From contig BNBH01000008.1 in the NCBI GenBank assembly GCA_014655195.1, positions 186,001-250,000 of the forward strand: 64,000 nt of DNA. Direction: 5' to 3'. The stretch is from Streptomyces cellulosae (GTDB lineage: Bacteria; Actinomycetota; Actinomycetes; Streptomycetales; Streptomycetaceae). The position numbers and the translations under genes were made by a program. This document shows positions 49,425-57,938 of the stretch, piece by piece. The notes beneath the pieces are model-generated. The model saw nothing but the letters and a program-made list of their open reading frames with translations, did not search any database and was not told where the DNA came from. Every line of letters starts with the position of its first letter. Position 1 is the first letter of the stretch.

Positions 49425-52301
49425 TCACAGCGGCCAGTCCCCGAGGCGGCCCTCGAGGGCGAACTGGTTGCGCCGGGATCCTGTCTCGAACTGGCTGGGC
49501 ACAGGGAAGTAGCTGGGCAGGAAGGCCGCGAGAACGGCGTCCTGCTCCTCCTCCGGCACGTCGCCGTCGTGGTAGTCGTTCAGGCAGAACACGTCGTGCG
49601 GGCGCACGGACAGGATCCGGTTGAGCCGTGGGGCGTGCTCGCTCAGGCCGACGTTGACGAAGCCGCAGGAGATGCTGCCGGGGACGCTGCGCAGGGTGTG
49701 GAAGCCGACGTAGTGGTGCAGGGAGGAGGCGACCGACACGTCGCTGTGGTCGCGCAGCCGGTTGGCCGCGGTGGTGGCCACGGCGTGCCGGTAGTGCTCC
49801 TCGATGTCGGCGAGGACGCTGCGCCGCAACGGGTGCGGCGCGTGCAGGAAGGAGTGGACCAGGGTCTGCCCGAAGGACTGCTCGACGAGGGCCCTGTTGT
49901 TCTTGGCGGCACTGATGTTGAACTCGTCGTCGCGCGACGCCGGGGCCATCGGCACGGAGGTGGGCGACATGAAGTACTTCGCCTGCCCGTTGCCCAGGAA
50001 GAACATGTCGGGCTGCAGCGTGCGCCCCAGGAAGACGTCGTCGTTGAAGTACAGGAAGTGCTCGGCCAGGCCCTCGATGTGGTGCAGCCGGCTCTCGATG
50101 GCGTGCGAGTTGTACGTGGGCAGGGCGCCGCGGTCACCGAAGATCTCGGTGTGGTCGACGACCCGCACACGCGGGTGGGAGAGGTCGAGCCACTCGGGTA
50201 CCTGCTGGTCGGTGACGAGGTAAATGTTGCGGATCCAGGGGGCGTACATGTCGATGGACCGCAGGGAGTACCGCAGTTCGTCGCGGTCCCGGAAGCGCGC
50301 GGCGCTGGTGGCGGCGTCCTCCGTCTCCATCCCCATCGCGGCCAGGACGGCCTTCTTGCGCTCGAGCCAGGCGAGGTCTGCGCCGTTCACCCAGGTGTAG
50401 ACGGCGTCCACGGGGAACCCGATGTCACCGTGGAGCACACGGCGGAAGGCCTCGATCGTCGGGTACGTGCGGCCGCCCAGAGTGCAGGCGCTGCGCCGCA
50501 GCGCTGAGTTGGGCACCCGGTCGCCGATGAGGGTGCGCGCCGGCGCCTTGAGGTGCGAGCCGCTCTCGTCGTCGGGGTCGGTGTCCCAGAACGAGATGGT
50601 GCAGCCGTAGACGGCGCCCAGGCGCAGGGTTCGGGAGGGCGACACGAGGTTTCGGTACACCCGGACGCCCGACGAGGGCATGTCGGTGTACGCCGCCACG
50701 TGACCGGCGAGGACGGTGGCCACGGTGTTCTGTCCCTCGTTGAGGACGGCGGCGTACACCGCCTCCTGCGCGTACCGGTCGGCGAGGGCCTTGAAAACCG
50801 CCTCGCGGTACATCGCGTGCACCGCGACGGTGTGCCGCACCAGATGGTCGCGGACCACGAAGTAGGGGATGTCGGCGCCCTCGAGCACATCGGCCGCCAG
50901 CGCCAGGTTCTGCTGAACGGCGTCCCAGGGGGATTCCCACTCCAACAGCCGGCAGATCTGCCCGCCGTCGCTCACCAGTCCGCTCCGCTTGAGCAGGCGT
51001 GCTTCCAGGGCGCGCTGGTCAGAGGTGCGCACCGTGCTGGCGGGGGCCGCGGCAGCCGCGGAGACAGTGCCGTCGGGGCCGCTGCGGACGTCGTGCACGG
51101 CCTGCCGTTCGGCCTTGACGACTGCGCGACGGCCACTGTCGCGCTCCGCCACCAGCTCGTGGAACAGGCGTTCCCAGGTGGCGGTCACCACCGCGGGAGA
51201 GAAGCGGTTGGCCGCGGCGAGGGCCGCGGCCCCCATCCGTCCGCGCAGTTCCGTGTCCCGGATGAGCAGCATCAGGGCCGAGGCGAGGGCGTCGGTGTCG
51301 CCGGGCGGCACGAGGATGCCGGTCTGCCCGTCGATGACCACCTCGCGGGGGCCGTTGGGCGAGTCGTAGGAGACGACCGGGACTCCGGCCGCCTGTGCCT
51401 CGGCCAGGACCAGGCCGAACGCCTCGTTGCGGGAGGTGAGGGTGGCGATGCTGGCCTTCGCCCACTCCTCCGCCAGGTACTGGGAGTTGCCGTTGAGCTG
51501 GACGCAGTCGTGCAGCCCGAGCGTGTCGATCTGCCGGCGCAGGGCCCCGCTGAGCGGTCCGTCGCCGAAGATGCGCAGCTGCCAGTCGGGGTGTTCGCGG
51601 GCCACGGTGGCCCAGGCGGTCACGGCGTGGTCGATCTGCTTCTCCGCGACCAGGCGGCCGGCGATCACCACGGTGCGGGTCTGCAGGGTGGAGCGCGGCC
51701 GGAAACCTCCCGGCAGAGCGTTGGGCACGACCTCCAGGCGGGGCGCGGCGCCGGCGAGGGTCTCGGCGAACCAGTCCCTGGTGCGTTCGCTGAGGACGGC
51801 GAGCGCGTCCAGCCGGGGCGTGTACCGGCGCAGCGGCTCGCCGCTGGTGCCGCGCAGTTCGGAAACCCGGTGTTCCTGGTGGACCGTGATGACGTGTGCC
51901 GGCGCCAGTTCCACGGCGAGTGCCATCAGGGCCGGGGTCGTGGTGACCAGGACGTCCGTGTCGGTGGCCTGGAGGGCGAGTTCGAGTTCGAGGTCTGAGA
52001 GCCTGCTGAAGGCCGCCTCCCAGGAGCGGTCGACGATCCGGCTGGGCTGCGTGGCCAGTTCAGCCCGTACGCTCTCGTCCATACCGGTGGTTCGGAACGG
52101 GCGCGGGGTGCCGGACGTGAGGTCGACGAGGTAGCCGAGCCGCACCCGTTCGTGCGGAGTGAAGAACTGCTCACGTCTGCTCTTGAAGACGCTGAGGACC
52201 CGGACGTCGTGCCGTCCGGCGAGCTCCGACGCCTGGTTGAACACGGCGCGTTCGGTGCCGCCCACCGCGTCGGCGGTGGTCAGCAAGTAGGTGATCTTCA
52301 T
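49425..52301 (-). CDS. GT4 glycosyltransferase fused to a Stealth sugar-phosphate transferase
   Basis: A 958-residue two-enzyme fusion. Residues 1-380 form a GT-B glycosyltransferase of family 4: GGTERAVFNQASELA at the start, GRLVAEKQIDHAVTAW at about 220 and the E-x7-E block NEAFGLVLAEAQAAGVPVVS near 290. Residues 430-958 are a Stealth protein with CR1 (FPVDAVYTWVNGAD, about 628), CR2 (RDRDELRYSLRSIDMYAPWI, about 668), CR3 (ending SVASSLHHY) and CR4 (CLNDYHDGDVPEEE, about 904). Stealth enzymes transfer hexose-1-phosphate from nucleotide sugars to make phosphodiester-linked capsule polymers. The fusion would couple sugar addition and phosphate linkage. It lies nine bases after the partner gene in one operon. 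Confidence 0.86.
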   Translation of the reverse strand: MKITYLLTTADAVGGTERAVFNQASELAGRHDVRVLSVFKSRREQFFTPHERVRLGYLVDLTSGTPRPFRTTGMDESVRAELATQPSRIVDRSWEAAFSRLSDLELELALQATDTDVLVTTTPALMALAVELAPAHVITVHQEHRVSELRGTSGEPLRRYTPRLDALAVLSERTRDWFAETLAGAAPRLEVVPNALPGGFRPRSTLQTRTVVIAGRLVAEKQIDHAVTAWATVAREHPDWQLRIFGDGPLSGALRRQIDTLGLHDCVQLNGNSQYLAEEWAKASIATLTSRNEAFGLVLAEAQAAGVPVVSYDSPNGPREVVIDGQTGILVPPGDTDALASALMLLIRDTELRGRMGAAALAAANRFSPAVVTATWERLFHELVAERDSGRRAVVKAERQAVHDVRSGPDGTVSAAAAAPASTVRTSDQRALEARLLKRSGLVSDGGQICRLLEWESPWDAVQQNLALAADVLEGADIPYFVVRDHLVRHTVAVHAMYREAVFKALADRYAQEAVYAAVLNEGQNTVATVLAGHVAAYTDMPSSGVRVYRNLVSPSRTLRLGAVYGCTISFWDTDPDDESGSHLKAPARTLIGDRVPNSALRRSACTLGGRTYPTIEAFRRVLHGDIGFPVDAVYTWVNGADLAWLERKKAVLAAMGMETEDAATSAARFRDRDELRYSLRSIDMYAPWIRNIYLVTDQQVPEWLDLSHPRVRVVDHTEIFGDRGALPTYNSHAIESRLHHIEGLAEHFLYFNDDVFLGRTLQPDMFFLGNGQAKYFMSPTSVPMAPASRDDEFNISAAKNNRALVEQSFGQTLVHSFLHAPHPLRRSVLADIEEHYRHAVATTAANRLRDHSDVSVASSLHHYVGFHTLRSVPGSISCGFVNVGLSEHAPRLNRILSVRPHDVFCLNDYHDGDVPEEEQDAVLAAFLPSYFPVPSQFETGSRRNQFALEGRLGDWPL

Positions 52302-52310
52302 CGGTGGGTG

Positions 52311-53258
52311 TCAGCCTGCCTCGGGCATACGCGTGCAGGTGACCCGGAGATTGCCTGCTGGGGTGTAACGGGGTTGGACGATCATCGGCGGGTGGCCCGG
52401 CGGGGTGATCGCGAGACTGCGCATGGCGAAGACACGCAGGGGGTTGCGGACGTCGTGCAGCCGGCGTCCGAGCCGGAGCCGCCGTCCGTCGGCGCCGCAC
52501 AGGACGACGTCCCAGTGGTCGGGCCGGTTTCCGCGGGGCGGCATCCGGTCCAGCGGCACGTCGACGCGGAGGACGCCGGGGGCCGGGCAGGTGACTGGCT
52601 GCTCGAGCCGGCGTCCGGAGGCGACGAACTCGGCCCACGGCTGCTCGGCCCGGATGCCCAGGAGCCGGAAGTCGACGGTGACGCCGGCATGGGTGAGGTG
52701 CACCTTGAGCACTTCCGCCGAGGGGCGCGCCCCGGTGCTGACGACGCGGGCGCTTCCCCGGAAGGAGCGTCCTAGCCGGTGCCGTTCTCCCGTGACCGAG
52801 GAGGCCGTCATGGGCTTGGTGGGTCCGCTGTACGGCACCGGAGGGGTGACCAGCAGCAGGGGCACGACGCGGGTGCGGCGCCCGGAGCACAGGCGCAGCC
52901 GCAGCCGCCAGCGGCCGGGTTCCGTGGGCGCTCCGCCGACCTCGGCGCCGAGCAGGACGACGGCGTCCACGAGGGCCTCACCGTCCGGCCCTTCGTACAC
53001 GCGGGCCTCCGCGGTGAAGGTGTGCCTGCCGCGGCTGAGGACGACCTCGGCGCTCTCGGGCAAGCCGGCCGACTCGGGCAGCCGGGCGTGCAGATTGACG
53101 GTGTGGCCGTCGAGGATGGCGGCGTACCGGAGCTGGGCGGTCCGGTCCTGTCGAAGGGGCAGGAAGACGCTCTGCAGGAGCTGGTTGCGCAGTGCGGCGG
53201 CCCGGGCGCGGGCGGCGCGGCCCGGACGGGCCACGGCGGACTTGGGGCGAGGACTCAT
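52311..53258 (-). CDS. Uncharacterised beta-rich protein of the Stealth operon
   Basis: A 315-residue protein I cannot place in a family. After a basic helical N-terminus (VARPGRAARARAAALRNQLL) it predicts a chain of beta strands in two similar halves: ILDGHTVNLHARLPES to about residue 125, then KVHLTHAGVTVDFRLLGI to the end. This suggests two beta-sandwich modules. Such domains occur at the N-termini of teichoic-acid-type polymerases and in sugar-binding proteins. Its ATG overlaps the TGA of the upstream Stealth gene (ATGA) and it ends nine bases before the GT4-Stealth gene, so it is made together with both. A role as acceptor-binding or scaffold partner is inferred. Confidence 0.62.
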   Translation of the reverse strand: MSPRPKSAVARPGRAARARAAALRNQLLQSVFLPLRQDRTAQLRYAAILDGHTVNLHARLPESAGLPESAEVVLSRGRHTFTAEARVYEGPDGEALVDAVVLLGAEVGGAPTEPGRWRLRLRLCSGRRTRVVPLLLVTPPVPYSGPTKPMTASSVTGERHRLGRSFRGSARVVSTGARPSAEVLKVHLTHAGVTVDFRLLGIRAEQPWAEFVASGRRLEQPVTCPAPGVLRVDVPLDRMPPRGNRPDHWDVVLCGADGRRLRLGRRLHDVRNPLRVFAMRSLAITPPGHPPMIVQPRYTPAGNLRVTCTRMPEAG

Positions 53259-55069
53259 CGGCCGGAGTACCCCAGTTCCGCCATGCGCTCGGCCTGCGGT
53301 GCGAGCCGGTGCGGTGCGGGTGTACCGGTAACCGCCTCGAACGGGCTCGGCACGGGGAAGTAGGCGTCCAGGAACTCCGCCACCATCCGGGACTGCGCCG
53401 CCTTGTCGGCGGCGGGGACCGTGTCGTTCATGCAGAAGGTGTCGAAGTTGCGCCGGGCGAGGAGGTTGTCGAGCCGGCGCTGGGCCGTGTCGGCGGCCAG
53501 GTCGACGTAGACGTAGCGGATGTCGCCGACCGTGGCGCGGGCCGAGTGGTAGGCGTAGTAGTGGTGCAGCGACGACGCGATCGGGACGTCGTGCGGCGAG
53601 CGGAACCGGGAATGCTGCGTCACCCGGTGCGCCTTGGCGTAGACCTGCTCGATCTCGGCGAGCACGCTGCGCCGCAGGGCGTGGGGGGTGTGCTTCATCT
53701 TCTGGGAGATGACGGTGCCGAACTGCTGGGCGACCAGGCCTCGGCTGTTCTTCCCCGCCGCGTCGACCGGCAGGTCCCCGGTGCGGGCGCGTCCGGACGG
53801 GATGAGCGCCTTGGACGGGAAGAACTTGGTCAGGCCGTTGGCGTGGAAGAACTGGCCGGGGTGGGCGGGACGGCCGAAGAACACGTCGTCGTTCAGGTAG
53901 AGGAAGTGCTCGGCGAGTTCGGGGATGTGGTGCAGCTGGCTCTCGATCGCGTGCGAGTTGAACGTCGGCAGCGCGCTCGGGTCCGAGAAGATCTCGCGGT
54001 GGTCCACCACCCGCAGGCCCGGGAACTCGGTGCTCAGCCAGGACGGCACCTGCCCGGCGGTGACCAGGAAGATGTTCCGCACCCACGGGGCGTACTGGTG
54101 GATCGAGCGCAGGGAGTACCGCAGCTCGTCCCGGCTGGTGTAGCGCGAGTCGTTGGCCGCCAGGTCGTGCAGGCCGCCGCCGGGGATGCCGGTGAGCCGC
54201 GCACGTGCGGCGTCCCGGCTCGCCCGCCAGCGCGGGTCGGAGTCGTCGACCCAGGTGTAGACGACGTCGATCGGGAAGGCGTGGTCGTCGGGAAGCGTGG
54301 CCGCGAATTCGGGCAGGGTGCGGGCGTGGCCGGTGTTGTAGACGGCGGGAATGACGCTGAATCGGTTCTGCTCCGCCCAGCACCGCCCCGCGTCCACCGG
54401 GACCTCGGTCACCACCTTGTTGGGGCGGGGGGCGACCAGCCGGCCGTCCTGCTCCGCCCAGAACTCGATGTCGCACCCCTGGTCGGGGCCGAAGACCAGG
54501 TTCCCGGTCGGGTCGCAGACGACCCAGGTCATGCGCAGCACGCGCTGCCCGCGCAGGGCGCGCCAGGAGCCCTGCGCGGAGGCGGGCCGCGGCTGCCCCT
54601 GGGACGCCTGGCTCACGTAGCCGGGGTGCTCGGCGCAGGTGACACGCAGCAGTTCCTCGACGTCGGCACGCCACCGCCCGGGCACGGCCACGCACGGCGT
54701 CCGGGACCCGTTGCCCCGCACGCAGAAGTAGTCGATCCCGGCTTCCTCCAGGAGGGCGACGAGGATGTGCAGATTGCGGGCGCGGGCGGCCCAGGCAGTG
54801 GCGCCGGGCACCTCCACGGCGCGCAGGTGCCGCCCTTCCAGGCGGACGACCCGCACGCACGGTTCGTCCTGCTTGCCCGCCTTACGGGTGCCGCCCAGAG
54901 CTCGGACGACCACGGCCGAACGCACGGCGTCGGCGGACGCGAGCGAGCGCTTCACCGAGTTGCGTACCGGCCCCGGCACCCGACGGACGATCCGGCGCCT
55001 CGCCCCTGCAGGCACCAAAGATCGATATGTCGACACGAGCGCGCTCGCCTCGGGGTTGTTGAGGCTCAC
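53255..55069 (-). CDS. Stealth family sugar-phosphate transferase
   Basis: A 604-residue Stealth protein with all four conserved regions: CR1 FPIDVVYTWVDDSDPRWR (about 267), CR2 TSRDELRYSLRSIHQYAPWV (about 313), CR3 from RRSVLAEIEQVY to IASSLHHYYAYHS, and CR4 CMNDTVPAADKAAQ near the end. Residues 80-260 share a module with the other Stealth gene here (IDYFCVRGNGSR, CDIEFWAEQDGR). The family moves hexose-1-phosphate onto a glycan. The N-terminal 70 residues are basic, perhaps for membrane association. It begins at GTG 55069 and heads the operon Stealth, beta-rich protein, GT4-Stealth, SGNH. Confidence 0.88.
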   Translation of the reverse strand: MSLNNPEASALVSTYRSLVPAGARRRIVRRVPGPVRNSVKRSLASADAVRSAVVVRALGGTRKAGKQDEPCVRVVRLEGRHLRAVEVPGATAWAARARNLHILVALLEEAGIDYFCVRGNGSRTPCVAVPGRWRADVEELLRVTCAEHPGYVSQASQGQPRPASAQGSWRALRGQRVLRMTWVVCDPTGNLVFGPDQGCDIEFWAEQDGRLVAPRPNKVVTEVPVDAGRCWAEQNRFSVIPAVYNTGHARTLPEFAATLPDDHAFPIDVVYTWVDDSDPRWRASRDAARARLTGIPGGGLHDLAANDSRYTSRDELRYSLRSIHQYAPWVRNIFLVTAGQVPSWLSTEFPGLRVVDHREIFSDPSALPTFNSHAIESQLHHIPELAEHFLYLNDDVFFGRPAHPGQFFHANGLTKFFPSKALIPSGRARTGDLPVDAAGKNSRGLVAQQFGTVISQKMKHTPHALRRSVLAEIEQVYAKAHRVTQHSRFRSPHDVPIASSLHHYYAYHSARATVGDIRYVYVDLAADTAQRRLDNLLARRNFDTFCMNDTVPAADKAAQSRMVAEFLDAYFPVPSPFEAVTGTPAPHRLAPQAERMAELGYSGR

Positions 55070-55350
55070 CAGACTTCCGCACCATTCACATCAAGGCCGG
55101 AGCTCGTCGCTCCGGAAAATGACCCCACCCTGGTCGGCGTGCGCACCCGCGGCGTGCCGTGTACGGGGACCGGTTGGAACCGGCCTGTTCACCGTCAGCA
55201 CCACCAGTTGTCACACACTGCTCACCGACCTGGCGGAATGTTTACATTACAAGCACTTCATGTCCACCGAAGATCGCCGTTGTCGGCGATCTGTCAGACA
55301 TGCCACATCGGTACAACCTTTTCGGCTGTCGCCGTATCCGCGTGCGAGCG
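55070..55350. other. Promoter and leader region of the Stealth operon
   Basis: A 281-base gap between the start of the Stealth gene and the end of the propeller-like gene on the same strand. It contains a hairpin (CCGGAGC 55097-55103 with GCTCCGG 55109-55115) that would sit in the operon leader, and AT-richer sequence at 55235-55320 where the promoter is expected. No gene is seen. Confidence 0.5.
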
Positions 55351-56472
55351 TCACGACGGCATCCGCAGCCAGTCCGTGAACGTCAGCCCCGGACCGTCGC
55401 CCTGCCTCGTCACCCACAGTTCCCCGCCGGAGCCGACGACGGCGAGCACGACCCTGCCCTGGGCGTCGTGCGCCAGGGCCGGGTCGCCCAGACAGGCCCG
55501 CCCGGTGTCCCCCCACCAGAGACCTGACGCCTCGGCCTCCGTCCCGCAGACGCCGACAAGCACCGTACCGGCGCGACCCCGGTGGGCGATGACCGTGCAG
55601 TCGTACCCGTCGAGCACCTGACGCAGCAGCACATTGGCCCCGTCCGCGGGGGTGCCGCTCAGCGGGACGGCCCACGAGCCGGGCCGCAGACAGACCAGAC
55701 CTGCGCCGGCCGGGTCGGTCCAGAACCAGGTGAGCCGGCCGGACGCGGTCTCCAGGGCGGCGGCCGATCCCGGCAACGCACCGGGCCGTACGTCGGGGAA
55801 CCGCCGCGGCACGGCGCCGGGCTCCGGCTGACTCCAGGTCAGCGTGACGCCGCCCGCCGGGGCGAACACCTCGACCCGCCCGGCCGCGGCGGTCGCGGTC
55901 ACCCCGTCCCGCAGACCGGCCCCCCGCAGATCGGCCCAGGGCTCCCATCGCCCGCCCCGCCCCTCCCTGCGCATCATGAGCCCGCCGCCCGCGTTCCGTG
56001 CGAAGACGTGGACGTCGCCGGACGGGGTGACCGCCGCGGCCGGCGCCCCGAGCAGCGCCGCCTTCTCGGGCACGCGGTGCGGATTGCCCAGGGAGCGCCA
56101 CTCCGTGAGGGGCCGTCCGGTCTGGTACTGCACGGCGTGCACCAGGTCGACCTCGGCACCGCCGTCGGCTCGCCGCTCGCGGCGGCCCAGGAAGTGCACA
56201 TAGGCGTCGGCACCCTGGGCCACGGTCAGGTGGGTGAGGTCGTCGACGGGGAGGAAGGCGGGTTCCGACCAGTCGGGCCCGCCGGGCCGGTTTTCGGTCC
56301 AGCGCAGCAGTCCGCCCTCGCAGGGGACGTAGGCCGTGAGCCGGCCGTCCTTGCCGCGGAGCAGCCAGGAGCCGGTCGCCGTGCCGGTCACCGGCGGGCG
56401 CGCGGGTATGGAAGCGGCTCCGCCGGCGCGGCCGCGGCGCGGGGTGCGCGCGGACCGATCCCGTATCGCCAT
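55351..56472 (-). CDS. Predicted beta-propeller-like protein, paralog A
   Basis: A 373-residue protein made of repeated blades of about 45-50 residues, each carrying strands such as GSWLLRGKDGRLTAYVPCEG, GDVHVFARNAGGGLMMRREG and GRLTWFWTDPAGAGLVCLRP. This pattern resembles PLL-type beta-propeller lectins and bulb-type sensor proteins. It is clearly paralogous to the protein at 57939-58958, with which it shares the opening (S/D)WLLRG(K/R)DGRLT and VFVRNAGGG-like blades. No signal peptide is present. Together they flank an LCP ligase gene. The start is the ATG with a GGGAG site; an inverted repeat lies 53 bases upstream. Glycan binding is an inference. Confidence 0.7.
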   Translation of the reverse strand: MAIRDRSARTPRRGRAGGAASIPARPPVTGTATGSWLLRGKDGRLTAYVPCEGGLLRWTENRPGGPDWSEPAFLPVDDLTHLTVAQGADAYVHFLGRRERRADGGAEVDLVHAVQYQTGRPLTEWRSLGNPHRVPEKAALLGAPAAAVTPSGDVHVFARNAGGGLMMRREGRGGRWEPWADLRGAGLRDGVTATAAAGRVEVFAPAGGVTLTWSQPEPGAVPRRFPDVRPGALPGSAAALETASGRLTWFWTDPAGAGLVCLRPGSWAVPLSGTPADGANVLLRQVLDGYDCTVIAHRGRAGTVLVGVCGTEAEASGLWWGDTGRACLGDPALAHDAQGRVVLAVVGSGGELWVTRQGDGPGLTFTDWLRMPS

Positions 56473-56524
56473 GCCGGACTCCCTGGAACGTTCACCCGAT
56501 ATGGACACGGGACCTGGAACGCAC

Positions 56525-56550
56525 ACATGATATGCACACTGCATACATGT
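56525..56550. promoter_or_regulatory. Long inverted repeat upstream of propeller paralog A
   Basis: Arms ACATG-TATGCA and TGCATA-CATGT pair over 11 bp around a CAC centre, with one unpaired A at 56530. It lies 53 bases before the propeller-like gene and 255 bases before the LCP gene, in a 332-base divergent region that is locally AT-rich. An operator for an unknown dimeric regulator is likely. Two CCTGGAACG direct repeats lie between it and the gene. Confidence 0.52.
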
Positions 56551-56804
56551 ATCGGACACCCAGCGGTCGCGCCGGTCCGTGACGGACGAGAGCCGCTCGC
56601 CCGCCCCTCCCCCGCCGCAGACGACGTTCGTGATGTGGATCACTGTCGTACAACGCCGGGGCGGGGTCGTGGGTCTGTCCGTTCGCCCGAGCAGCCGCGT
56701 GCCGGGCATCCCGCGCCCGGCGCCACCGCCGGGCCGCATACCCGCAGTTCCGGCATCACACGCACCGGCACCATGCGCCGCGCACAGACGAGGACACCCA
56801 TCGG

Positions 56805-57887
56805 ATGACGACCCCAGCCACCGACACCCCCAGCACGTCGCGCCGCCGGCGCGGGCAGGAGGCGCCCCGCCGGCGGCGCACCGGCCGGTGGATCCTGCTG
56901 ACGCTGGCCGTACTCCTCGTCGCGGGCGCCGGCGCCGCGTACTGGCTCTGGAGCGATCTCGACGGCAACATCAACGGCGTCGACATCAACGAGGCGATCG
57001 GTGACGACCGCCCCGAGAAGCTGCCCACCTCCGGCCAGAACATCTTGATCCTCGGCTCCGACTCCCGCGCCGGCGACAACGCGGAGCTGAACACCGGCAA
57101 GATCGCCGGCGCCCGCTCCGACACGGCGCTCGTGATGCACATACCCGAGGGCCGCACCCAGGCCGTCGCCGTCAGCATCCCGCGCGACACCCTGGTGACC
57201 CGGCCCGAGTGCAAGGACGCGAACGGCTCCACGGTGGCCGGGGCCGAGCGCGTGATGTTCAACTCCATCTACTCGCAGGCCGGTCCGGCCTGTGTGGTCA
57301 AGACCGTGGAGAAGATGTCCGGCGTCCGCATGGACCACTACGTCGAGATCGACTTCGCCGGCTTCAAGGACCTCGTGGACGCCATCGGCGGCGTCGAGGT
57401 CACCGTCGACCAGGACATCCACGACAAGTCCAGCGGCCTCGACCTGACCGCCGGAACCCACCGCCTCGACGGCACCGAGTCCCTGCAGTTCGTCCGCACC
57501 CGGCACGGAATCGGCGACGGCAGCGACCTCGGCCGCATCGGTCTCCAGCAGGAGTTCATGATCGCCCTGCTCGGCGAGATCAAGAAGCAGGACCTGCTGG
57601 GCAGCCCCACCAAGACCTACAAGATAGCGGACACCCTGACCGCGGCGCTGACCACCGACTCCGAGCTCGCCTCCCTCACCGCGCTCGCCGACTTCGGGCG
57701 CAGCATGAACGGGGTCGACCCGGGCTCCATGGAGACGATCATGCTGCCGGTGGCGTACGACAAGCAGGACCCCAACCGGGTCGTGGCCGCCGAACCGCAG
57801 GCGTCCACGCTCTGGAAGGCCATCCGCAGCGACCAGGAGATCCCGGAGTCGGCGAAGAAGTCCCCGGCCACCGGGGGCGGTTCCTGA
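56805..57887 (+). CDS. LytR-CpsA-Psr (LCP) family glycopolymer ligase
   Basis: A 360-residue membrane-anchored enzyme that attaches polyprenyl-linked glycopolymers to peptidoglycan. A basic, disordered N-terminus (SRRRRGQEAPRRRRTG) precedes one transmembrane helix at residues 29-48. The extracellular LCP domain shows the pyrophosphate-binding Arg and Asp clusters LILGSDSRAGD, SIPRDTLV and RTRHGIGDGSDLGRIGLQQE. Its length is normal, and there is no C-terminal LytR_C domain. It is transcribed divergently from paralog A and converges on paralog B. The nearby Stealth genes offer a candidate polymer. A GAGGA site lies about ten bases before the ATG. Confidence 0.9.
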   Translation: MTTPATDTPSTSRRRRGQEAPRRRRTGRWILLTLAVLLVAGAGAAYWLWSDLDGNINGVDINEAIGDDRPEKLPTSGQNILILGSDSRAGDNAELNTGKIAGARSDTALVMHIPEGRTQAVAVSIPRDTLVTRPECKDANGSTVAGAERVMFNSIYSQAGPACVVKTVEKMSGVRMDHYVEIDFAGFKDLVDAIGGVEVTVDQDIHDKSSGLDLTAGTHRLDGTESLQFVRTRHGIGDGSDLGRIGLQQEFMIALLGEIKKQDLLGSPTKTYKIADTLTAALTTDSELASLTALADFGRSMNGVDPGSMETIMLPVAYDKQDPNRVVAAEPQASTLWKAIRSDQEIPESAKKSPATGGGS

Positions 57888-57902
57888 CCTGACGGCCCGG
57901 GT

Positions 57903-57930
57903 CGGGAGACGCCGCGACCGGCGTCTCCCG
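57903..57930. terminator. Hairpin terminator between convergent genes
   Basis: A perfect 11-bp stem (57903-57913 with 57920-57930) and loop GCGACC, between the LCP gene and the opposing propeller paralog B. It can serve both directions. Confidence 0.75.
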
Positions 57931-57938
57931 GCGGGATC

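Noticed and set aside
52311..54860. An 849-codon minus-strand frame reaching into the upstream Stealth gene
   Set aside because: The upstream part is an off-frame of the Stealth gene. The true start is the ATG at 53258 that overlaps the Stealth stop.
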